Below are positions 1 to 5,615 of a DNA stretch of 5,615 bases, piece after piece. The stretch lies in contig JAGQUY010000483.1 of assembly GCA_020438245.1 (NCBI GenBank), positions 1-5,615 on the forward strand. Reading direction: 5' to 3'. This DNA comes from Bacteroidota bacterium (GTDB lineage Bacteria > CLD3 > SB21). The notes below the pieces were generated by a model that searched no databases, was not told the DNA's origin, and saw only the letters and a list, made by a program, of their open reading frames with translations. Both the position numbers and the translations under genes were made by a program. The number at the start of each line of letters is the position of its first letter. Within the stretch, counting starts at the first letter, position 1.

Positions 1-609
1 TTTCATTGGGACCACATTCAGGGGCTCAACTATTTCGGACCAGTCCATCATCCGAAGAGCGTGAATCATTTTTATTCCCCCTTCAGATCCGAACAACTCC
101 AAGATGTAATGGATATTTATTTTGACGGCTCCTACGGGCCATTCAATGGCTGGGAAGCTCTTAATTCCAAATTTGAATTTAACAGACTCGAAAAATCCAT
201 AAGTATTAATGGGTTTACCGTATCGTTTAAACCGCTGAACCATACTGATCCGTGTTATGCGTACCGTATCGACGATGGGACAAATTCAGTGGTGTACGCC
301 AGTGACCATGAGTGTATCGATAATTCTGTCAACAAAGACTTTGTCGATTGGGCAAAAGGATGTGACATTTTGATTCATGATGCGATGTACAGCGATCAAG
401 AATACAAAAGCAGAGTTGGGTGGGGTCATAGTACGTTTGATATGGCTTGTCAGAATGCCTCCTCCATTGCGCCCAAAAGGACACTGCTAACGCACCACGA
501 ACCCCTGCGTTCCGACAAGGAACTTGATCGGATTGAACAAGAATTGGTAACTCGTTATCCCCAATTGAATCTATCCTGCGCCAAACAGGCCGTTGTTTAC
601 GGAGTTTAG
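1..609 (+). CDS. MBL-fold metallo-hydrolase, PhnP / cyclic phosphodiesterase-like (5' end missing)
   Basis: The reading frame is open from base 1 to the TAG at 607-609, giving 202 visible residues; the start lies left of the window. The first visible residues are F-H-W-D-H-I-Q-G, the second half of the HxHxDH metal-binding signature, so the missing part should be the N-terminal strands plus the first His. Further likely ligands follow in family order: H81 in LNH, D102 in YASDHE, and H166 in THHEP. The blocks DILIHDAMY (122-130), GWGHST (140-145) and THHEP (164-168) are typical of the COG1235-like branch of the superfamily, which hydrolyses phosphodiester bonds in small or cyclic phosphates. 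A two-metal cytosolic hydrolase is therefore well supported, but the substrate cannot be read from the sequence. No signal peptide can be judged because the N-terminus is absent. The gene lies 60 bases upstream of metG on the same strand, so co-transcription is possible. A GTG at 61 is not the start, because it would remove the HxDH motif. Confidence 0.88.
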   Translation, partial: FHWDHIQGLNYFGPVHHPKSVNHFYSPFRSEQLQDVMDIYFDGSYGPFNGWEALNSKFEFNRLEKSISINGFTVSFKPLNHTDPCYAYRIDDGTNSVVYASDHECIDNSVNKDFVDWAKGCDILIHDAMYSDQEYKSRVGWGHSTFDMACQNASSIAPKRTLLTHHEPLRSDKELDRIEQELVTRYPQLNLSCAKQAVVYGV

Positions 610-623
610 TCTAGAGTATATCC

Positions 624-638
624 TGCTGTGCAACAGCA
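624..638 (+). other. Small hairpin between the MBL gene and metG
   Basis: TGCTGT (624-629) and ACAGCA (633-638) are perfect 6-bp complementary arms around a 3-base GCA loop. The hairpin starts 15 bases after the upstream stop codon and ends 22 bases before the metG Shine-Dalgarno. No T-run follows it (the next bases are TCTGCCACACAC), so it does not fit an intrinsic terminator. It might be a weak attenuator or mRNA-processing structure, or chance. Confidence 0.3.
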
Positions 639-660
639 TCTGCCACACACTTAACCTACC

Positions 661-672
661 GGAGACCCTTTG
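661..672 (+). promoter_or_regulatory. Shine-Dalgarno GGAG and TTG start of metG
   Basis: GGAG at 661-664 is separated by five bases from TTG at 670-672. This decides the start of metG: the protein then begins M-K-T-E-H-K-R-I-L-V-T-S-A-L-P-Y-A-N-G, which matches the usual length of sequence before the catalytic signature of MetRS. The next in-frame ATG codons lie beyond the HIGH-like motif and cannot be the start. Confidence 0.8.
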
Positions 673-2748
673 AAGACTGAGCATAAGCGTATTCTAGTGA
701 CGAGCGCTTTGCCGTATGCCAATGGTCCAAGCCACATTGGACGACTTACCGGTGCGTATCTCCCCGCTGATATCTATGTTCGTTATCAAAGAATGATGAA
801 ACGTGAGGTACTATACATCTGCGGCAGTGATGAACACGGTGTTCCAATTACTATTCAAGCTGAAAAAGAAGGGGTCTCACCTCAAACCCTGGTTGATCGA
901 TATCATCGGATGATTCAGGATGAATTCCATCAGATGGGCATCCGTTTTGACCACTATTCAAGAACTTCATCAGAAATACACAAAGAAACCGCAAGGGGTT
1001 TTTTTCTTGATCTGCTGTCCAAAAACATACTTGTAAAAAAGCCAGAATTGCAGTGGTATGACGAAAAGGCAAAACGATTTCTCAGCGATCGGTACGTCGA
1101 GGGAACTTGTCCTGTTTGTCAGAATGCCGACGCACGTGGTGATCAATGCGAGAAATGCGGAACCTACTTGAATCAGATGCAATTGATTGATCCTCGAAGT
1201 AAGATCACTGGAAACAAGCCAATAGCAAAGGAGACAACGCACTGGTACTTGCCTTTGGGAGACTTTCAGGAAGACCTTGAGAAGTGGATATCCGGCAAGA
1301 CCCACTGGAAAGACAATGTTATTAATTATTGCAAAGGCTGGTTTGATCAGAAGTTGACAGACCGGGCTATTACACGCGATCTGGACTGGGGAGTTTCATT
1401 GCCCGAGAAGGATTCTTCCGGTAATCTCATTGAGGGAGTAATGGGCAAGGTACTCTACGTCTGGTTTGAGGCCGTTCTGGGCTACATATCGGCAACAAAG
1501 GAATGGGCAAGAAAAGTGAATCGCCCGAATGAGTGGAAAGACTATTGGGAGAGTGAAGATACCAAACTCGTTCATTTCATCGGTAAGGATAACATCGTTT
1601 TTCATGCACTCATGTTTCCAGCCATCACGATGGCGTACAACCGAGGGAAATCAAATGGACGTCTTGTTTTGGTTTCAGAGGTTCCGGCTTGCGAGTTTCT
1701 CAACCTAGAAGGTGCAAAGCTATCAACCAGCCGAAATTATGCTGTGTGGGTTAAGGACTATCTTGCAAAATTTCCACCAGACCCGCTCAGATATACACTG
1801 ACAAGTATTTTGCCCGAATCAAAAGATTCAGACTTTTCTTGGAAAGACTTTCAAGCCAGGAATAACAACGAACTCGCGGACATTCTGGGAAATCTCATCA
1901 ACCGATCATTGTCTTTTACAGTTCGGAATTTTGAAGGCAAAGTCCCCTTGCCAGGAGTATTGGATCAAACAGACCGTGAGATGATCAAATCTATCCGGTC
2001 AACGGCGGACTCCGTGGGAAAGCATATTGAAGACTTCAAGTTCCGTGATGCGTGTAAAGCATTCATGGATCTGGCCCGTGCGGGAAACAAGTATTTTAAC
2101 GATCGGCAACCTTGGAGAGATCTAAAGGGCAACGTGGAAAGATGTGCTACCACGTTGAACGTGAGTATACAAGTCGTGACTGCCTTGGCCACGATCATGC
2201 AGCCTTTCCTACCGTTTACATCGAAACGATTGTGGTCCATGCTGTGTATCGGCGGAGAACCCGAGGAAGCCGATTGGAATTCCATCGGTCACAAGCCGTT
2301 GCCCCCCGGTCATCCGCTTGGAAAAGTGGGAATTGTTTTTCCTAAAATCGAAAACGAGGCTATTGAAAAGGAGATCGCTACATTGAGTCAATCGAAAGAG
2401 CCCCAAATCACCTCGCATCAGAAAGAAATGGTCACCATTGATGATTTCTCGAAACTCGATCTTCGTCTTGCGACTGTTCTGGATGCCGAAAAGGTTGAAG
2501 GAACAAGCAAATTATTGCGAATCCAAGTGGATTTAGGTTCTGAAAAGCGCCAAATTGTATCCGGTTTGGCCGAACATTATGATCCATCGACCTTGGTTGG
2601 CAAACAGGTAGTTGTCGTTGCCAACCTTAAGCCCGCAAAAATTCGCGGGATTGAAAGCAACGGCATGTTACTAACCGCTGGAAATGACAAAGAACTGGCC
2701 ATCCTGACAACAGAACGACAGGCAAGCCCGGGATCCAAAATCAGCTGA
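670..2748 (+). CDS. metG: Methionyl-tRNA synthetase with C-terminal tRNA-binding domain
   Basis: This class I aminoacyl-tRNA synthetase charges tRNA-Met with methionine using ATP in the cytosol, serving both initiation and elongation. The 692-residue length is normal for the long MetRS form. The Rossmann catalytic core starts at once (S-A-L-P-Y-A-N-G, 12-19), with the first signature at 22-25 reading HIGR instead of HIGH. C-G-S-D-E-H-G carries the conserved pocket Asp. The connective peptide has one zinc knuckle, C147-x2-C150 and C160-x2-C163. The pocket block reads WFEAVLGY (265-272), HFIGKDN is intact, and the second signature is K350-L-S-T-S354, the variant usual in FCB and archaeal-type enzymes. 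An alpha-helical anticodon-binding domain follows, then a variable linker, then an EMAPII/Trbp111-like OB-fold tRNA-binding domain from about residue 587 (IDDFSKLDLR, later NLKPAKIRGIESNGM). The start is TTG with GGAG five bases upstream. The stop overlaps the start of the following kinase gene. The identity is secure; the HIGR and EAV changes are odd and are discussed as findings. Confidence 0.97.
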   Translation: MKTEHKRILVTSALPYANGPSHIGRLTGAYLPADIYVRYQRMMKREVLYICGSDEHGVPITIQAEKEGVSPQTLVDRYHRMIQDEFHQMGIRFDHYSRTSSEIHKETARGFFLDLLSKNILVKKPELQWYDEKAKRFLSDRYVEGTCPVCQNADARGDQCEKCGTYLNQMQLIDPRSKITGNKPIAKETTHWYLPLGDFQEDLEKWISGKTHWKDNVINYCKGWFDQKLTDRAITRDLDWGVSLPEKDSSGNLIEGVMGKVLYVWFEAVLGYISATKEWARKVNRPNEWKDYWESEDTKLVHFIGKDNIVFHALMFPAITMAYNRGKSNGRLVLVSEVPACEFLNLEGAKLSTSRNYAVWVKDYLAKFPPDPLRYTLTSILPESKDSDFSWKDFQARNNNELADILGNLINRSLSFTVRNFEGKVPLPGVLDQTDREMIKSIRSTADSVGKHIEDFKFRDACKAFMDLARAGNKYFNDRQPWRDLKGNVERCATTLNVSIQVVTALATIMQPFLPFTSKRLWSMLCIGGEPEEADWNSIGHKPLPPGHPLGKVGIVFPKIENEAIEKEIATLSQSKEPQITSHQKEMVTIDDFSKLDLRLATVLDAEKVEGTSKLLRIQVDLGSEKRQIVSGLAEHYDPSTLVGKQVVVVANLKPAKIRGIESNGMLLTAGNDKELAILTTERQASPGSKIS

Positions 2749-3866
2749 TGGATAAATCCACTAAAATTCTAGTTGTTGAAGACGATTTTCAGAATAGGCA
2801 ACTTATTACTGTCTATTTGAGTAGAGCTTATGATGTCCAGACCGCTGTCAATGGATTGGATGCTCTTGAGAAGTTGAAGACTTACCAGCCTGATCTTATC
2901 GTCAGTGATATTTCGATGCCGCATTTGGATGGTTTTGGTCTTTATGACAAAATGAAAGCCGACTTTCCTCAATTAAGGTCTATCCCATTCATTTTTCTAA
3001 CTGCACATTCTGATTCAGAAAAGAGAAAACACAGCAAAGAAATCGGTTCTGATGACTTCCTGACAAAGCCAATTGAACAGGAAGAATTGCTTGCATCCAT
3101 TCGAGGTAAGTTGAAGCGTGTCCGCGAAATCCGATCGACAACGCAGGCTGAACTCATGGATGATGTTGATCGCCTCAAGCGGGACATTCTCACAACTATT
3201 ACACATGAAGTAAATACGCCGCTTTTTATAATCAAATTAACTGCGAATTTGTTGCTGGACGAAACCATGGAGTTTCGTCCCGGAGAGCTCCAAGAGCTAC
3301 TTCTCAGAATAAAACGAAGCGGCGATCGTCTTGATACCCTCTTGAACGACTTCTTGGTAACGGCCAGAATAGCCTCCGGCGAAGCCGAAAGAGAGCACAG
3401 AGAGCTCAGTCAAGATATCGACATAGGTTTCATCCTTGAGCACATGATGCCTGCATTTAGAAAAGAAGCAGTAGCCGGAAATATCACCATTAATTCCAAA
3501 CTTCCAAGGGGTCTACCTTCGTTTCGCGGGCACATCGATCAAATTGTCGACGTGGTAAGCAGAATGGTGAATAATTCTGTCAAATTTACCGAAAGTGGCG
3601 GCACCATTGATATCATTGCGTCAAATATGAACGATGATATACTGGTTGAAGTGAGAGATACTGGGATCGGAATTCCTCAGGATAGTTTAAGCAAGGTATT
3701 CGACAAATTTTATCAGATCAACCGGGCGGAAATTGAACAGCAGGGTGCGGGATTGGGCTTATTTATTGCACAGGAACTCGCCCGCATAAATGGGGGAAAA
3801 ATCGAGGTGGAAAGTACAGAAGGACATGGCTCCATGTTTAGGTTGCGGTTGCCAATCCGTCCTTAG
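2748..3866 (+). CDS. Receiver-histidine kinase hybrid (REC-HisKA-HATPase_c), cytosolic
   Basis: This 372-residue two-component protein has an N-terminal receiver followed by a transmitter. The receiver (about 5-122) has the acidic cluster E11-D12-D13, phospho-acceptor D54 in SDISMP, switch T85 and invariant K107 in LTKP, so it looks active. A charged helical linker (about 115-150) leads to the HisKA dimerisation helix with phospho-accepting H153 in HEVNTP; E154 and T157 fit the ExxT phosphatase-type motif. The ATPase domain shows the N-box (N276 in NNSVKF), G1 box D304-T-G-I-G-I-P and G2 box G333-A-G-L-G-L. No membrane segment, signal peptide or PAS/GAF sensor is visible, so input presumably comes from phosphorylation of the receiver or from a partner protein. 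Phosphotransfer downstream must use a separate response regulator, since no output domain is present. The ATG at 2748-2750 overlaps the metG TGA (TGATG), and no strong Shine-Dalgarno precedes it, so translational coupling to metG is likely. The specific signal and targets are unknown. Confidence 0.92.
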   Translation: MDKSTKILVVEDDFQNRQLITVYLSRAYDVQTAVNGLDALEKLKTYQPDLIVSDISMPHLDGFGLYDKMKADFPQLRSIPFIFLTAHSDSEKRKHSKEIGSDDFLTKPIEQEELLASIRGKLKRVREIRSTTQAELMDDVDRLKRDILTTITHEVNTPLFIIKLTANLLLDETMEFRPGELQELLLRIKRSGDRLDTLLNDFLVTARIASGEAEREHRELSQDIDIGFILEHMMPAFRKEAVAGNITINSKLPRGLPSFRGHIDQIVDVVSRMVNNSVKFTESGGTIDIIASNMNDDILVEVRDTGIGIPQDSLSKVFDKFYQINRAEIEQQGAGLGLFIAQELARINGGKIEVESTEGHGSMFRLRLPIRP

Positions 3867-3890
3867 GATTCCTTACAACGTCGTTTCTTG

Positions 3891-5315
3891 CTAGTAGCCA
3901 GCGAGTTCTATCTTTCTCTTCATAGTTTCGATGTCGTCCTTGGTCTTGCTGCTGGAGGATATCATTTCTTCAACAAGCTTGCACGCATAAATTACCGTCG
4001 AATGGTCTCTACCGCCAAAGTGCAACCCTATCGTTTTGAGGGACGCTCCGAGTATTTCTTTTGTCAAATACATTGATATCTGACGGGCTTCTACTATTTC
4101 CTTCTTTCGAGTTTTTGCCCTCAGCAGATCCTCTGGTATACCATAATAGGCTGCGACCGTTTTTTGAATGATATCTATCGTCAGGTTCTTCTTTTTTATC
4201 GCCAGCGTGTCTTTCAAAACCGACTTGGCCAACTCCAGCGTCAATTCAGTATTCGCAATGGACGAGTAGGCAAGCAGCTTAATCAGGGCGCCTTCTAATT
4301 CCCTGATATTGGAGGTAATATTCATGGCTACAAACTCGCACACGTCCGTGGGCAAATATACCCCGTCCTCTTCACTTCGCTTTTGAAGAATCGCAATCCT
4401 GGTCTCAAGGTCAGGAAGTTGTATATCAGTCACTAAGCCCCATTGAAAACGAGAAATTAGACGCTCCTCAACCTGTTTCAATTCTTTGGGTGGCCTGTCA
4501 GAGGTCAATACAATCTGCTTGCCCATCTGATGCAGTGTATTAAACGTGTGAAAAAATTCTTCCTGGGTCTTTCCTTTGTCGGCAAAGAACTGAATATCAT
4601 CAACCATCAATAAATCAAAATTTCTGTACAATCGACTGAACTCTTGAACTTTGTCATTTCGTATCGCCGACACGAAGTCATTTGTGAAACTCTCACTGGT
4701 CACATACGCAATCTTTTTGTCAGGCAAATTGGTTCTCACATAATTGCCGATCGCCTGGATGAGATGCGTTTTTCCAAGCCCCGCGTCGCCATAAACTACT
4801 AAGGGGTTGAAAGAAGTTTGTCCGGGCTTTTCCGACACTGCAAGTGCGGCAGCCTTGGCAAATTTGTTGCTGTTTCCCTCTATGAAGCTGTCAAACGTGT
4901 AGCGGTGATTTAGTAGAGATTCAAACTTATCAGGCAAGACACGGACCCCTGTATGAACGGTTACTTGAGGGTCTGGTTGGAAAGAGGTTTGCTCAAGAGG
5001 CGTGATGGCCCCTTCCTTAACCTTGTACAGAATACCTAGATCTTCGCTGGTGACCTGTCGAAGAGCGTTAACGATCAGGTCGGTGTACCTTCCTTCGATC
5101 CACTCAATGAAAAATTGGTTGGGGAGCATGAGAATCAATCGACCATTCTCAATTTTCGCAGGTTCTATCGGACTAATCCAGGTTCGAAATGACGGACCGG
5201 TTACCTGCGCCTTGATCACGTCAACACATTGCTTCCATGCCTGGCCAACATCAATTTTCTCAATAGCTGACTTTCGAATCTGTTGACTATCCAACTCTAC
5301 CATATTTATTAACAT
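3891..5315 (-). CDS. dnaA: Chromosomal replication initiator protein DnaA
   Basis: DnaA binds boxes at oriC, oligomerises in the ATP form, melts the origin and loads the replicative helicase; it also acts as a transcription factor, often on its own gene. All four domains are visible in 474 residues: domain I (about 20-100; W27, F43-x-x-W46 and FFIEWIE), a short linker domain II (about 100-138), the AAA+ domain III and the DNA-binding domain IV. In domain III, Walker A is GDAGLGKT (176-183), Walker B LLMVDD ends at D239-D240, sensor 1 is LTSDRPP (270-276), the box VII arginine finger is R289 in SRFQWG, and sensor 2 is R338 in NIRELEGAL. Domain IV holds the basic loop KTRKKEIVEARQ (401-412) and the signature GGRDHSTV (434-441). 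Key residues are intact, so the protein should be functional. The chosen ATG (5313-5315) has GAG six bases upstream; an alternative in-frame ATG at 5301-5303 lacks an evident Shine-Dalgarno. Either start gives a 15-19 residue tail before the usual E-K-I-D-V-G-Q-A-W beginning. The gene converges on the kinase gene with a 24-base gap. Confidence 0.98.
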   Translation of the reverse strand: MLINMVELDSQQIRKSAIEKIDVGQAWKQCVDVIKAQVTGPSFRTWISPIEPAKIENGRLILMLPNQFFIEWIEGRYTDLIVNALRQVTSEDLGILYKVKEGAITPLEQTSFQPDPQVTVHTGVRVLPDKFESLLNHRYTFDSFIEGNSNKFAKAAALAVSEKPGQTSFNPLVVYGDAGLGKTHLIQAIGNYVRTNLPDKKIAYVTSESFTNDFVSAIRNDKVQEFSRLYRNFDLLMVDDIQFFADKGKTQEEFFHTFNTLHQMGKQIVLTSDRPPKELKQVEERLISRFQWGLVTDIQLPDLETRIAILQKRSEEDGVYLPTDVCEFVAMNITSNIRELEGALIKLLAYSSIANTELTLELAKSVLKDTLAIKKKNLTIDIIQKTVAAYYGIPEDLLRAKTRKKEIVEARQISMYLTKEILGASLKTIGLHFGGRDHSTVIYACKLVEEMISSSSKTKDDIETMKRKIELAGY

Positions 5316-5419
5316 CCAAGACTCATTTCGAAAAAGATACGACTTGAAGTCTACACTATTGTCGCAGCCGTAACAAGATAAAGCGAGAACACATAAAAAA
5401 CAATTACTTAGAGAGTGTG

Positions 5420-5448
5420 TTGAAACGAAAAAACAACTGAATCATAAT
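5420..5448 (+). promoter_or_regulatory. Candidate rightward promoter, divergent from dnaA
   Basis: On the plus strand TTGAAA (5420-5425, 5 of 6) and CATAAT (5443-5448, 5 of 6) are separated by exactly 17 bases, the preferred sigma70 spacing. It points away from dnaA towards a gene that would have to start beyond the right edge, with a leader over 150 bases. If real, it and the dnaA promoter candidate would lie within one divergent control region. Confidence 0.35.
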
Positions 5449-5540
5449 ATACTTGTCTATGAACCTGTAGAATTTGAAGGGCTTGCGAGATAAACTAACA
5501 AATTACCAACATATTCTTCATGTGGTTTCAATGACTGCTT

Positions 5541-5568
5541 AATTTACGAATCCCCCTACGATTGTCAA
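5541..5568 (-). promoter_or_regulatory. Candidate sigma70-type promoter for dnaA
   Basis: On the minus strand TTGACA (5563-5568, a perfect -35 match) is followed by a 16-base spacer and TAAATT (5541-5546, 4 of 6 matches to TATAAT). Transcription would start near 5535 and leave a leader of roughly 220 bases before the dnaA ATG. The -10 is imperfect and the region is AT-rich, so chance is possible. Confidence 0.4.
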
Positions 5569-5598
5569 GAAAAAAGAATCAACATTAACGCGGTCAAG

Positions 5599-5614
5599 AT
5601 AAACATTTGTTTAT
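5599..5614. repeat. Perfect inverted repeat, 7-bp arms, 2-bp spacer
   Basis: ATAAACA (5599-5605) and TGTTTAT (5608-5614) are exact reverse complements around TT. The dyad is about 30 bases upstream of the -35 candidate for dnaA. Its form fits an operator for a dimeric helix-turn-helix protein, but no regulator is identified and the sequence ends one base later. Confidence 0.4.
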
Positions 5615-5615
5615 T

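Larger units (their letters stand above)
5374..5603. repeat. Three AGATAAA words at about 110-base intervals
   Basis: AGATAAA occurs at 5376-5382, 5488-5494 and 5597-5603, all in the same orientation; the first and third are extended to CAAGATAAA. On the minus strand they read TTTATCT. The first half resembles the TTATC half of a DnaA box, but the second half (TTGT, TCGC, TTGA) does not match CACA. In an AT-rich region three copies of a 7-mer may be chance. Confidence 0.25.
5316..5615. other. AT-rich non-coding region upstream of dnaA; possible oriC-proximal/control region
   Basis: I see no convincing gene in these 300 bases on either strand; the open frames are about a dozen codons or less. 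A hand count gives about 102 G+C out of 300 (34%), clearly lower than the flanking genes. Its position next to dnaA, AT-richness and promoter-like sites fit a dnaA control region, and in many bacteria oriC lies beside dnaA. However, I found no TTATNCACA box with zero or one mismatch on either strand, so an origin is only a positional inference. The region continues past the window edge, where clustered boxes could still lie. Confidence 0.4.

Noticed and set aside
61..609. GTG at 61 as the start of the metallo-hydrolase gene
   Set aside because: The frame is open to base 1 and the upstream codons encode the H-W-D-H metal motif, so the gene runs off the left edge.
610..669. T-box or SAM riboswitch upstream of metG
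   Set aside because: The gap is only 60 bases and holds just one 6-bp hairpin, far too small for either structure, and no T-box sequence is visible.
995..1005. GGGG followed by TTTTTTT inside metG as a slippage or frameshift site
   Set aside because: The metG frame is intact and family-like on both sides of the run, so no frameshift is needed or seen.
970..1305. Minus-strand 111-codon open frame within metG
   Set aside because: It lies wholly antisense to a well-recognised metG region, has no recognisable domain and no supporting context; it is a shadow frame.
3570..3582. 13-base word ATAATTCTGTCAA shared between 320-332 and 3570-3582 as a repeat element
   Set aside because: Both copies lie in unrelated coding sequences with no similarity beyond the word, so chance is the simplest explanation.
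5002..5286. Plus-strand 94-codon open frame antisense to dnaA domain I
   Set aside because: It is a mirror of conserved dnaA coding sequence without any recognisable protein motif.
5565..5606. Minus-strand 13-residue hydrophobic mini-ORF upstream of dnaA as a leader peptide
   Set aside because: It has no Shine-Dalgarno, is very short, overlaps the -35 candidate, and similar tiny frames occur by chance elsewhere in the same AT-rich region.
5316..5615. rpmH (ribosomal protein L34) divergent from dnaA
   Set aside because: No open frame with an L34-like start or basic composition exists here; if present it lies outside the window.

Overview
The window holds four protein genes and one AT-rich non-coding stretch from a bacterial chromosome. 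The dnaA and metG products resemble those of the Bacteroidetes/Chlorobi (FCB) group and its relatives: the MetRS has a KLSTS-type second signature, a single four-Cys zinc knuckle and a C-terminal tRNA-binding domain, and DnaA domain I has a similar flavour. This placement is inference from remembered family features. The clear GGAG Shine-Dalgarno before a TTG start is less typical of core Bacteroidetes, so a deeper FCB or neighbouring lineage is possible.

Layout, left to right. (1) 1-609 (+): the 3' part of a metallo-beta-lactamase-fold hydrolase gene of the PhnP / cyclic-phosphodiesterase-like type, cut by the window edge. (2) 610-669: a short gap with a small hairpin and the ribosome binding site of the next gene. 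(3) 670-2748 (+): metG, full-length methionyl-tRNA synthetase. (4) 2748-3866 (+): a cytosolic receiver-histidine kinase protein whose ATG overlaps the metG stop by one base (TGATG), so the two are very probably one translationally coupled unit. (5) 3867-3890: a 24-base convergent gap without a recognisable terminator. (6) 3891-5315 (-): dnaA, the replication initiator, complete. (7) 5316-5615: about 300 bases without a gene, roughly 34% GC by hand count. It carries a promoter candidate on each strand, a perfect 7-bp inverted repeat at the window edge and three AGATAAA words, but no consensus DnaA box.

Functionally the genes are core information processing (tRNA charging, replication initiation) with a signalling protein between them. 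The most notable points are the metG active-site signature changes (HIGR for HIGH, and WFEAV where WFDAP is usual), the coupling of metG to a sensor-less receiver-kinase, and the architecture of the dnaA upstream region. I saw no mobile element, CRISPR array, tRNA, rRNA or obviously new defence system. Apart from those points the region looks ordinary.
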